Positions 15,150 through 23,279 of a stretch of DNA of 34,101 nt are shown piece by piece. Within the stretch, counting starts at the first letter, position 1. Each line of letters starts with the position of its first letter. This DNA comes from DAOMNN01 sp050486545 (GTDB lineage: Bacteria; Pseudomonadota; Gammaproteobacteria; Burkholderiales; Rhodocyclaceae), in assembly GCA_050486545.1 (NCBI GenBank), contig JBJHDM010000036.1, forward strand, positions 1 through 34,101. The letters run 5' to 3'. The position numbers and the translations under genes are program-made. A model generated the notes under the pieces. That model worked only from the letters and a program-made list of their open reading frames with translations. It had not been told where the DNA came from and did not search any database.

Positions 15150-17093
15150 TCACAGTCCGAACAAGGCCTTCGCGTCCAGGATGCAGGCCCGGCCGGCGTG
15201 CGCGCGTACCGCGTCGACCATGTGCTGCGTGCCGCCCGGTCCGCTGCCGCCCTCGCCGTCCCACAGACTCACGAAGCGCACCTTGTCCGCGCCGTGCGCG
15301 AGTGCCGTGTAGAGCTGCCACAGGTTGTTGCGCACATAGGGATTCACGTCCCGGGGCGGCGGACCGAGATCGTCCGGCTGCACGCGAATGCGCGTGGCCG
15401 GGTTGGCCTTGAGCGCGTAGTAGCGATCGATCCAGGCATCCCCGGCGAACGCGACCGAGGCGCGCAGGAATTCGGTCTCGCGGAACTGCAGGTGCAGCTG
15501 CAGGCGAGCGCCCCGCTGCAGGGCCGCTTCGGCGAACAGCGTGTCGCCGCCGCAGGCGCCGCCGCACACCGCGAGATCGTCGGCACCGATGCCCAGCTCG
15601 TCCAGCCTGGCCGCGATCGCAGCCGCGGCGACCGCCTCCCGGTCCGCGGGAAAGCGCGGCCGCGCCGCACCCGGCGCGTCGATCATGTGGCCGCTGAACA
15701 GGAATACCCGCTGCGGCTGCCAGGGCTCGTGCAGCCCGGCCAGCGCGGCGTCGACGACCGCCAGTGCGGCGCCCACCGCGTCGGGGCGGAAGCCCAGATC
15801 GCGCAGGATGTGCAGCTGCTGGCGGCTGGAATCGAGCGCGAACCAGTCCTTGGCGGCCACCGTCATCGCGTCGCGCCACGCCCGCTCGACCGCATCGGGC
15901 GCTTCGCTCAGCACCGCCAGTTCGGCGAGCGAGGCCTGCGTCCAGTAATCGTCGGGGGTACGTCCAAGCGCCGCACGGCAGGCCCAGCGCACTCCGCCTT
16001 CGAGTTCGGCCAGGCTGGTCGCGCGCGGCCGTGCGGCCCCCAGATGCGCTTCGAGATGGCCCAGCGTGCACGCGTTGATGCCCGAGTAGAAATGCGCCGG
16101 ATCGAGCAGAAAGGCCCGCAGGTAGGGGTCGATCGCCTGGGCGAGTTCGGCCGCTTCGCGCGCGGCGAGCTCGCGCATCTGCGCCGGGCTCGCGTCGGCC
16201 ACACGCCAGCGTCGGACCCAGTCCTCCTTTTCCAGACGACCGCGCAGGCTCCAGTTCTCCGGATCGTCGCCGTGGCTGCGCAGCAGCGCGTCGGTCCAGC
16301 CCGTCGCCTCGTCGTGACGCCCCAGCCGCCCGAGCAGAATGCCCCTGTCCCGCCGGATCTCCGGATCGGCCGGATCCAGGACCAGGGCGGCCTCGACCTG
16401 TTCGAGCGCGAGCTCGTACTGCTTGAGCTTCATCAGGGCCTTGCCTGCCTTGCGCCGGGCTTCCAGGCGAAGCGCCCAGGTCGGGGTTTCCTCGGCGAGC
16501 ACCAGGATGTCGCCCGCGCGGTTGCCCTTGCGCGCAAGCTCGACGCGCCGGTGCCATTGCTCGTAGGCGTCGCGGAACTCGTTGTGGCCGGTCAGCAGCA
16601 ACTGCCGCCACGCGGGCTCCTGCAGTCCGTCGAGCAGGTGGAAGACCGGGCTGATCGGCCGGCCGTGCCACGATTCCATCGTCGCGCGGGCCATCTCGAC
16701 CAGCGCACGACGGTCGGCGTCGGCGTGCTCGGGGTCGGGGCGCCCGTCGCGGATGCGGTAGCGCAGCTTGCGATCGGTGTAGATATCGAAGGGCTGGTAG
16801 CTGCGCTCGCTCTGCACCAGCAGCACCCCCCGCGCGCGCAGTGCATGGCGCACCCCGAGTTCGTACCACACGTTGGGGTTGTCCAGTGTCAGGTCCACCA
16901 CCACCAGGTCGGCCAGCAGCAGCTCCTGGAACATGTCGCTGCGGATGTCGCCCGCGCGCCGCTCCTCGTCGGCGCGAAACACCTCGAACCCGGCTTCGGT
17001 CAGCGCGGGCTTGAGCCACTCGGTGTACACCGCGTCGAAATCGATCTCCTGCTTGCGCCCGAAGGGCATCGCCACGAATACGTGCTGCGCCAT
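15150..17093 (-). CDS. TIR-like (nucleoside deoxyribosyltransferase-like) / TRAFs-binding TPR / SLOG protein
   Basis: A 647-aa cytosolic protein in three parts. Residues 1-115 (HVFVAMPFG, DFDAVYTEWLKPALTEAGFE, LADLVVVDLTLDNPNVWYEL, GVRHALRARGVLLVQ) match the nucleoside deoxyribosyltransferase/TIR-like domain often fused to conflict proteins; the E in WYELG is the likely catalytic residue. Residues ~170-400 are helical repeats of the TRAFs-binding (DUF4071) type: LRLEARRKAGKALMKLKQYE, ENWSLRGRLEKEDW and FYSGINACTLGHL. Residues ~455-545 (RVFLFSGHMID, PRFPADREAVAAAAI, CGGACGGDTLFAEAALQRGA) look like a SLOG nucleotide-binding domain. First gene of the leftward cluster, divergent from the TIR-CHAT gene. 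A sensor that makes or binds a nucleotide signal is inferred. Confidence 0.9.
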   Translation of the reverse strand: MAQHVFVAMPFGRKQEIDFDAVYTEWLKPALTEAGFEVFRADEERRAGDIRSDMFQELLLADLVVVDLTLDNPNVWYELGVRHALRARGVLLVQSERSYQPFDIYTDRKLRYRIRDGRPDPEHADADRRALVEMARATMESWHGRPISPVFHLLDGLQEPAWRQLLLTGHNEFRDAYEQWHRRVELARKGNRAGDILVLAEETPTWALRLEARRKAGKALMKLKQYELALEQVEAALVLDPADPEIRRDRGILLGRLGRHDEATGWTDALLRSHGDDPENWSLRGRLEKEDWVRRWRVADASPAQMRELAAREAAELAQAIDPYLRAFLLDPAHFYSGINACTLGHLEAHLGAARPRATSLAELEGGVRWACRAALGRTPDDYWTQASLAELAVLSEAPDAVERAWRDAMTVAAKDWFALDSSRQQLHILRDLGFRPDAVGAALAVVDAALAGLHEPWQPQRVFLFSGHMIDAPGAARPRFPADREAVAAAAIAARLDELGIGADDLAVCGGACGGDTLFAEAALQRGARLQLHLQFRETEFLRASVAFAGDAWIDRYYALKANPATRIRVQPDDLGPPPRDVNPYVRNNLWQLYTALAHGADKVRFVSLWDGEGGSGPGGTQHMVDAVRAHAGRACILDAKALFGL

Positions 17094-17339
17094 GCGTCCG
17101 CCCGTCCAAGTTCAGACCGCTACTGAACTCTAGCAGCCCCCCGGCGATAAATCGTCATGTTTCGTGCATGCCGTGCGGGTGATCCCCCGCATCCGGTTCG
17201 GGTGCGAGACCCCGGGACAACAGCCCGCACCGCCGATGGTCTGCGCCCGGCCATACAGCCCCGTTCGCCACCGGGGACGGGCATCATGCCTTTGTCCTGC
17301 GAGGGGTGCGAAATCGCAGACGTCGACTAGACTGCAAGC
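17094..17339. promoter_or_regulatory. Divergent control region of the TIR/CHAT locus
   Basis: This 246-bp gap holds the start points of both transcription units. A 21-bp inverted repeat, AGTTCAG (17109-17115) and CTGAACT (17123-17129) with a 7-nt centre, lies 16 bp upstream of the leftward ATG and looks like an operator or 5' UTR hairpin. On the other side, TAGACT (17328-17333) ends 6 bp before the rightward GTG and could be a -10 box for a leaderless transcript; no good -35 or Shine-Dalgarno is visible there. Confidence 0.45.
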
Positions 17340-20222
17340 GTGAAGCCCCTGCGGATCTTCCTCTCCTATCCGTCATCCCGCCACGACGTGGCCGAGAGTC
17401 TGTTTCACGAGCTCAGGAACGCCGGCCACCAGGTTTTTTTCGACAAGAGCCGTCTCGAGCCCGGCAAGCCCTTCAGCCCGCAGATCCAGGACGAAATCCT
17501 CGCCTGCGACCTGTTCCTGTTCCTGATCACGCCCGACTCGGTGGCCGAGGGGCGCTACACCCGCACTGAACTGCGCATCGCCCGCGACCAGTGGGCGAGT
17601 CCGCCCGGCATCGTGCTGCCGGTGATGCTCGAAGATACGCCGGTCGATGCCGTTCCGGCCTTCCTCAAGTCGTGCCACATCTTCCGGCCGGAGGGGAATG
17701 CCGCCGCCGAAATCGCGCTCGAGGTCGCGCGCCTTGCGGCCGAACGTTCAGCCGCCGCACCCGTCCCGCCGCCGCCCGAGCCGCCTGATGAGACCGCGCT
17801 CGTCTACAGCCCCTTGCAATTGCGCTTCGCCCCCGAAGATCACCAGGGCTACGCGGTATCGGTCGCCGAGTCGCCGAGCGGGGTCGTACCCGGCAGCCCC
17901 TTCCCGATCGACCCCGACGCGGTGTCGGGCATGCTGTGGGCTGCGGGCGGCGAGGCGGTCGACACCGCCCGGCGTGCGGCGCGGGTACCGGGGGAACTGC
18001 TCCTTCCCGCGCTGATGCCTTCGGAGGTCGATGCCCGTCGTGCCGGACAGGCGCTCTACCAGGCCTTGTTCGCGCCGCCGCTCGCCGACTGCCTCGAAAC
18101 CTGCCTGCGGACCATCGACCCGCAGCGCGGGGCCGGGCTGCGTTTCCTGATCAACACCACCGAGGCCCCCGGCCTGGCCGGGCTGCCGTGGGAGTTTCTC
18201 TACGACCCGCGCCACGAGGATTTCGTCTTCTCCGACCGCATGAAGCCGGTGGTGCGCTGGCTCGACCTCGACCAGCCCACGCCGACGCTCGCGGTCAAGC
18301 CGCCGCTGCGCCTGCTGATCGCGATCGCCGCGCCGCCGGGCCATGCGGAACTCGCCGTGGGCGAGGAGCTGCGCCATCTCGACCACTCGCTGACCGCGCT
18401 CGTCGAGACCGGCCTGGTGCGCACCCGGCAGGTCGACCACGCGACGCTCGAGCGTCTCGACCAGGCCCTGGTCGACGAGCGTCCGCACGTGCTGCACTTC
18501 ATCGGCCATGGCGACTTCCAGGGCGAGGACGGCGCGATCATGCTCGAGGCCGAAGGCGCGCCGGGCGACGTCGATCCGGTCACCGGCCGTCGGCTTGCCG
18601 CGCTGCTGCGCAACCACCTCGGTTCGCTGCGCCTGGTCTTTCTCAACAGTTGCCAGGGCTCGACCGTGTCCCGCCGCGACCCCTTCGGTGGCGTCGCGCA
18701 AAACCTCATCCGCCGCGGCGTGCCCGCGGTCATCGCGATGCAGTTCGCGATCCCGGACGCGGTCGCGGTCGCGCTGGCGCGTCATTTCTATCGCTATCTC
18801 GCCTCGGGCCTGCCGGTCGACGCCGCACTGACCGCCGCGCGCGCCTTTCTCTACGCCAAGGGCCATGCGGTCGAGTGGGGCGCGCCGGCCCTGCACATGC
18901 GCACCCCCGACGGCCGCCTGTTCGACTTTGCTGCCGCCGGCGCGCGCCCACCTGCGCCGGTGTCGCCGCCGGCGGAACCGGCGGAAGAAAGGCCGGTGCC
19001 GAAGATGCAGCCCGCAGAGCCGTTCCCGCCGCCTTCCGAAGCGATCCCGGAGCCGTCTCCGGCCATGACGGGGCAGGCCGAGCGGGGAATTCCGTCGCGT
19101 CCTGCGGCGGCGTCACGAGGCGTCCGCGTCGGGCCCGTCGCACTGGGCCTCATCGTGGTCCTCGCGGTCGGCATCGGCTTCTTCGCGGTGTTCGACTTTG
19201 GTGACGAAGCGATCGCCCCCGGTGTGCCGCCACCGGCCGAGCGCCCGCCCGCCGCCGCCAACGGCGCGCCGCCCCCGACGGCCGAACCCGAACCCACGCC
19301 GGCACCGTTCCAGGCCGAAGCCGACGAACTCGTCGCCGCCTATCGTGACGCGCTCGAGCTCTTCGCCGCGGGCGAGATGCACGCCGCGCTCGAACGTCTG
19401 GAGGAGCACGGCATCCCCACCCCCGAGGCGGCCGCCCTCGTCCCGCAGGAACTGCGCGATCGCACCATCGACCTGCTGCAGGACACGGCCATTGCCGCAG
19501 CCAGCCAGCTCGACCGTCCCGCCTTCAGCCGTATCGCCGCCGCCCTCCTGGCCACCGAGCCCGATGCGGCGGCGCGCCAGTTGATGGCGAAGGAGCTCGA
19601 ACACCTGTACGAGATGTTTTCCGAACCGCTCACCGCCACCCCCGAACCGCCCGCCCCCGCACCGGAGCCGCCCGCTCCCGCACCGGAGCCGTCCGAACCT
19701 GCGCCGACCGAGCCCGTCCCGCCTCCGACACCCGCAAAACCGGCAGTCCCGGCCGAGCAGATCACTCCGGTCGAACCCTCACTGCCGCCTGTTCCCACCG
19801 TACCGGAAGTTCCCCGACCCGTGCCCGAACCGGAACCCATCCCGCGCAATGGTGCCCCGACCCCGACCCCGGTCGCGCAAGTCCTGTACACCGTCCAGCG
19901 CGGCGACACCCTGTGGGCCATCGCCGCGCGCCACTACGGCGACCCGCTGCTCTGGCCCGTCCTCCATCATGCCAACCGGGCCCTCGTGCCTAATCCCCAC
20001 CACATCCGCCCCGGCCAGCAACTCCTCCTGCCCGCCCTGCCACCGGAGCACGTACTCCCCGGCGGAACGCTTCGCGTCCTTCCCGGCGACAGCCTGTGGC
20101 GCATCGCCGCCAGGATCTATGGCGACCCGCTGAGTTGGCCGGAAATCCACGCCGCAAACGCCACGACCATTCCCGACCCGGACCGCATCCTTCCTGGGCA
20201 GATCCTGGTGCTGCCACGCTGA
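17340..20222 (+). CDS. TIR-CHAT-transmembrane-double LysM protein
   Basis: A 960-aa multidomain protein. Residues 3-130 are a TIR domain (RIFLSYPSSRHDVAESLFHE, FFDKSRLEPGKPF, LFLFLITPDSV) with E77 in YTRTEL at the position of the TIR NADase glutamate. About 220-530 is a CHAT (caspase-like) domain: GLAGLPWEFLYD, HVLHFIGHGDF with H390 and LVFLNSCQGS with C438 as the His-Cys dyad, then FGGVAQNLIRRGVPAVIAMQ. After a Pro-rich linker, a single hydrophobic helix (~598-620) crosses the membrane. A helical stretch (~660-760), a long Pro/Glu-rich linker, and two LysM domains (~850-897 YTVQRGDTLWAIAARHYGD; ~908-958 GDSLWRIAARIYGD) follow. LysM binds peptidoglycan, so the C-terminus is likely periplasmic and the TIR-CHAT part cytosolic. 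The GTG start is the only one before the TIR motif. Confidence 0.95.
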   Translation: MKPLRIFLSYPSSRHDVAESLFHELRNAGHQVFFDKSRLEPGKPFSPQIQDEILACDLFLFLITPDSVAEGRYTRTELRIARDQWASPPGIVLPVMLEDTPVDAVPAFLKSCHIFRPEGNAAAEIALEVARLAAERSAAAPVPPPPEPPDETALVYSPLQLRFAPEDHQGYAVSVAESPSGVVPGSPFPIDPDAVSGMLWAAGGEAVDTARRAARVPGELLLPALMPSEVDARRAGQALYQALFAPPLADCLETCLRTIDPQRGAGLRFLINTTEAPGLAGLPWEFLYDPRHEDFVFSDRMKPVVRWLDLDQPTPTLAVKPPLRLLIAIAAPPGHAELAVGEELRHLDHSLTALVETGLVRTRQVDHATLERLDQALVDERPHVLHFIGHGDFQGEDGAIMLEAEGAPGDVDPVTGRRLAALLRNHLGSLRLVFLNSCQGSTVSRRDPFGGVAQNLIRRGVPAVIAMQFAIPDAVAVALARHFYRYLASGLPVDAALTAARAFLYAKGHAVEWGAPALHMRTPDGRLFDFAAAGARPPAPVSPPAEPAEERPVPKMQPAEPFPPPSEAIPEPSPAMTGQAERGIPSRPAAASRGVRVGPVALGLIVVLAVGIGFFAVFDFGDEAIAPGVPPPAERPPAAANGAPPPTAEPEPTPAPFQAEADELVAAYRDALELFAAGEMHAALERLEEHGIPTPEAAALVPQELRDRTIDLLQDTAIAAASQLDRPAFSRIAAALLATEPDAAARQLMAKELEHLYEMFSEPLTATPEPPAPAPEPPAPAPEPSEPAPTEPVPPPTPAKPAVPAEQITPVEPSLPPVPTVPEVPRPVPEPEPIPRNGAPTPTPVAQVLYTVQRGDTLWAIAARHYGDPLLWPVLHHANRALVPNPHHIRPGQQLLLPALPPEHVLPGGTLRVLPGDSLWRIAARIYGDPLSWPEIHAANATTIPDPDRILPGQILVLPR

Positions 20223-20286
20223 GTCCGCGTGCCCTCTGCTGCTTCCGCGGGCCTCGCTGCTCTCGACGGTCGCGCGGAGGCCTGTG

Positions 20287-20592
20287 CTATCGGGTGTTGA
20301 CGTACCCGACGCCGAACTTCGGCGAGTGGTTGAGGACGTCCCAGCTCACCGTGGCCGCTCCGTTCTCGAAGGTACGGCCGACGCCGAAGTCGATGCCGAC
20401 GCGGTTGCCGCGCGGATAGTAGCTGGTGCCGACCGAGGCGACGTTGCGGTTCTCTCGGTCCGAAGAGAGCACCTTGAGCGACAAGCCCATGCCGCTACCG
20501 AGGCTGTAGCTGATGCCGAACATCACGCCGGGGCTGGCGTGAACCTGGGTGGCGGCCAGGGACAGGGCCGCCGCGAAAAGCCATTTCTTCAT
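20287..20592 (-). CDS. Small exported protein, possibly outer-membrane associated
   Basis: A 101-aa protein with a Sec signal peptide (MKKWLFAAALSLAATQVHA, cut after ~19) and a mature part rich in Gly, Ser and aromatics with alternating polar/hydrophobic residues (GVMFGISYSLGSGMGLSLKV, SVGTSYYPRGNRVGIDFGVG), resembling short beta-barrel or beta-sandwich surface proteins. Strong AGGAGG-type site before ATG 20592. It is convergent with the TIR-CHAT gene, 64 bp from its stop, and 68 bp from the methyltransferase gene. Family not recognised. Confidence 0.7.
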   Translation of the reverse strand: MKKWLFAAALSLAATQVHASPGVMFGISYSLGSGMGLSLKVLSSDRENRNVASVGTSYYPRGNRVGIDFGVGRTFENGAATVSWDVLNHSPKFGVGYVNTR

Positions 20593-20660
20593 GCGTGCCT
20601 CCTGTTGTGTGAGGCCCTACCGTAGCAAGCCGGGAAGCCTCGGGCAACGCCGTGGGCGTT

Positions 20661-21851
20661 TCAGGATGTGACGGAGTTCTGGCGGTCGGCGACGATCATC
20701 AGGTTGCGCGGGGTGAGCGTGCGCTTGCAGAAGGGTCCGGCGTGCACGTGGAAACCGGCGGCTTCGAGCGCGAGCGCGAGATCGAGCACGAGCCAGGTCT
20801 CGATCGGACGGCGGAAGGCGTGGCGGACGAGTTCGAGGCGGCGCACCTCGGCGCGGCGGCGTTCGCCGACGTCCAGCCAGTGCGCCCAGTCGACTGCTGT
20901 GGGCAGGCGCACGCCGTCGCGGGCGGCCAGCGCACGGCCGAATGTGGCGAAGTCGCTCGCGAGCCAGTGCGCGGGCACGGGCCGGAAGTGTCGTGGCGCT
21001 TCGCCCTCCAGCGCGTCGCGCAGCGCCAGGAAGCCGAGCTTCCAGGCCTGGTCGCGGACCAGGCGCCGGCGGTCGTGGCGCGGTGCGGTGACGGTTTCGG
21101 TGACGGCCAGGCGCAACGTGTCGGCGTCGAGTGCGAGCGCGGCTTCTGCCGACAGCGGGCGATAGGCCTCCGCCGCACCGAGGTGGTAGCAGCACGGTGC
21201 GATGCGATAGCCGTGGGCACCGGCGGCTTCCGCCCCGCGCACCAGCGTCCGGTGCAACTCGCCGCAGGCGTGCAGCGCGAACACGGCGTGACCGTGTGCC
21301 TGGGACTGGGTGGCCGGGTCGAGGGCGTCGCCGCGCAGCACCGTCTGGTCGACTCCGGCGCGGGTGGCGAGTCGTTCGGCTTCCGCACACAGCGTCGGGT
21401 CGATTTCCAGCGAACGCACCGGTACGCCGTCGGCGACGGCTACCCGTCGGCCCAGGTGCCCCTTGCCCGCGCACCATTCCAGCACGGGTGTCCGCGCCAT
21501 GCCCGCATGGGCAACGAAGGCTTCGATCTGCGCGCGCTTGCGTCCCGGGATCGACCCGTCGAGGTGCGCGTCCCACGGAGGCAGCGCGCGTGCCGGCAAT
21601 CGTGGCAGCTCGCACAGCGCGGCCACCGTGTCGACCGCCGGCAACTGCGGTGCGAGCCAAGCACGGCATGCCTCGGGGTCGTCGGCGAAGCGTTCGACCG
21701 TGGCGTCGTCGAGCGCCAGCGCGGCATCGGCAAGCGCCGGCCGGTCCGCGCACCAATCCGGCCGGCGCACGCGAAACGGTGCGGGCCGCCACACGGATTC
21801 GTGAGCGGCGAGGATGTCCTGCAGGGCGAGAAAACGGTCACGAAGGCTCAT
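20661..21851 (-). CDS. SAM-dependent methyltransferase (Methyltransf_32/METTL25-like)
   Basis: A 396-aa class I methyltransferase. The SAM-binding loop is LEWCAGKGHLGRRVA (about residues 123-137), followed by the acidic VRSLEIDP; HACGELHRTL and the APCCYHLG Cys pair are the pattern of the METTL25/RRNAD1-like group (methyltransferase domain 32). Its substrate (RNA, protein or small molecule) is unknown. The N-terminal ~115 aa are helical and probably give substrate specificity. It is 49 bp downstream of the lipoprotein gene, probably in one operon with it and the DUF924 gene. No unusual features. Confidence 0.85.
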   Translation of the reverse strand: MSLRDRFLALQDILAAHESVWRPAPFRVRRPDWCADRPALADAALALDDATVERFADDPEACRAWLAPQLPAVDTVAALCELPRLPARALPPWDAHLDGSIPGRKRAQIEAFVAHAGMARTPVLEWCAGKGHLGRRVAVADGVPVRSLEIDPTLCAEAERLATRAGVDQTVLRGDALDPATQSQAHGHAVFALHACGELHRTLVRGAEAAGAHGYRIAPCCYHLGAAEAYRPLSAEAALALDADTLRLAVTETVTAPRHDRRRLVRDQAWKLGFLALRDALEGEAPRHFRPVPAHWLASDFATFGRALAARDGVRLPTAVDWAHWLDVGERRRAEVRRLELVRHAFRRPIETWLVLDLALALEAAGFHVHAGPFCKRTLTPRNLMIVADRQNSVTS

Positions 21852-21900
21852 CGAAGGTCGTGGCTTCCAGAGCGACTGCGCCGTGACATAGGGTTGTCGG

Positions 21901-23268
21901 TCATTGTGTGGTTGGCGTGCGGAACCGATAGGAGTATCGCGACGGCGACGTGGTCAGCTCCAGCCCCTGAATGTCCGTCGCGCCCCATTGGGTCACGCGT
22001 GTTCGGCCGTCCAGTTCGAAGCGTGCGCGCACGGTCCAGAAATAGCGGGTACCCGGACGCAAGCGGATGCCGACGTTGTGGGTCGGCTGCGGCAGGGCGT
22101 TGCGCCGATAGACGATCTCGGCCGGGGCCAGGTTCTCCTCCCGGGCGATCACGAGGTCGTAGGTGACGTTGCGGACCCTGGCCATATCGTCCGGGGCCGC
22201 AGCAATGTCGCCGGTGCGCGGGAAGGCCTGCCATTCCAGTCGAGGCTGCAGGCTGTCGGCGGCCACCCATTCGAAGAGCGACCCGAGAACGGACAGGTCG
22301 CCGGTGAGCTGGCCCCGCGTGTGTGGTCGCAGTGGCGCAAGCCCGAAGGAAACCGAAAGCACCCCCCCGGCGGAGTGGAAGCCGCGGTCGGGAAACGGAT
22401 AGAGCTCGAACACGTTGTCGTAGATATGGGCGCCGAGCCGCTGGAATCCGGTGTCTAGTTCATCGAGCAGGGGCTGGGCCTGACCGGCGCTCCACCCTGC
22501 AAGCGTCCGGCGTTGCCCTTCGTAGCGGTAGCGGGCCGAAAACCGCTCGCGGTTGTCCGCCGTGTCGATGAGGCGGACCTGCGCCTCGAGATAGGCGGTC
22601 GACGGCTCGTTGATGCCGAATCCGGCTGTCCCGGCGCGGGTCAGCGCGGTTTCGACGACGGTGTCCACGCCCAGGACTGCAAGCGTCCGGTAATCGCCCG
22701 TCGATACTTCGGGCTGTACGGCCTGGCCGGGCAGTTCGACCAGTTGCACACCTGCTGCACGCGCGGCGTCTTCGATGGCACTGCGCAGCGCCTGCTGGAT
22801 CGTCCGTACTTCGAACACGTGAGCGAGTGCCGCCTCTGCGGCGGTCACTTCCTCCACGGCGGGTGCTGCGGACGCGCCCGCGGCGCCGCCGATCAGTCCT
22901 GCGATTCCGCAGATCCAGAGCATCAGGACCAAAGCCGCGCCGCATTCCGGACCGGAGCATCCACCGCTCCCGATCCCGCTCAGGCATGTCACAAAGGTCT
23001 CGCCGGCGCCGATCGCCGCCCCTTCACCCTTGCCGTGCGCGAAGCCTTCGAACCGCAGCTCCGGCATCCGCTCCGCCGCGACGATCGTGACGGTCCCGAG
23101 AGCGGCCTGATGGGAGACCTCGGGCGACTGCAGGGCGGGGGTTGCGCAGGCGCTCAGGATCAGCAGGGGCACGACCAGCAAAGCGGCGTGCCGACCCCAG
23201 CGGCGAACCCGGCTCGAAAAATCGGGGGACAAACTGGCGCACGCAGTCGGTGACGAAAAGGTTTCCAT
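21901..23268 (-). CDS. Lipoprotein with a fibronectin-like C-terminal part
   Basis: A 455-aa predicted lipoprotein. The basic RRWGRHAALLVVPLLILSAC segment ends in a lipobox (LSAC, Cys ~41), so it should be anchored to a membrane on the periplasmic side. The N-terminus before it is unusually long (~25 aa), and there is no good ribosome site, so the true start may be later. After the lipobox a Gly/Cys-rich hydrophobic stretch (about residues 88-135, VTCLSGIGSGGCSGPECGAA) is followed by a mixed alpha/beta domain (~140-290). The last ~110 aa (VTYDLVIAREENL, HNVGIRLRPGTRYFWTVRAR) look like a fibronectin type III-like fold. The function is unknown. DUF924 lies 11 bp upstream, the methyltransferase 49 bp downstream. 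Confidence 0.72.
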   Translation of the reverse strand: METFSSPTACASLSPDFSSRVRRWGRHAALLVVPLLILSACATPALQSPEVSHQAALGTVTIVAAERMPELRFEGFAHGKGEGAAIGAGETFVTCLSGIGSGGCSGPECGAALVLMLWICGIAGLIGGAAGASAAPAVEEVTAAEAALAHVFEVRTIQQALRSAIEDAARAAGVQLVELPGQAVQPEVSTGDYRTLAVLGVDTVVETALTRAGTAGFGINEPSTAYLEAQVRLIDTADNRERFSARYRYEGQRRTLAGWSAGQAQPLLDELDTGFQRLGAHIYDNVFELYPFPDRGFHSAGGVLSVSFGLAPLRPHTRGQLTGDLSVLGSLFEWVAADSLQPRLEWQAFPRTGDIAAAPDDMARVRNVTYDLVIAREENLAPAEIVYRRNALPQPTHNVGIRLRPGTRYFWTVRARFELDGRTRVTQWGATDIQGLELTTSPSRYSYRFRTPTTQ

Positions 23269-23279
23269 GGCCGATGCGT

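Noticed and set aside
15198..17126. 642-codon plus-strand frame opposite the TIR-like/SLOG gene
   Set aside because: No domain, low-complexity composition, and the minus strand encodes clear conserved domains.
11139..20222. Assignment of the locus to CBASS or Thoeris
   Set aside because: No CD-NTase, SAVED, SIR2 or ThsA-like gene is encoded; patatin and TIR alone are not enough.
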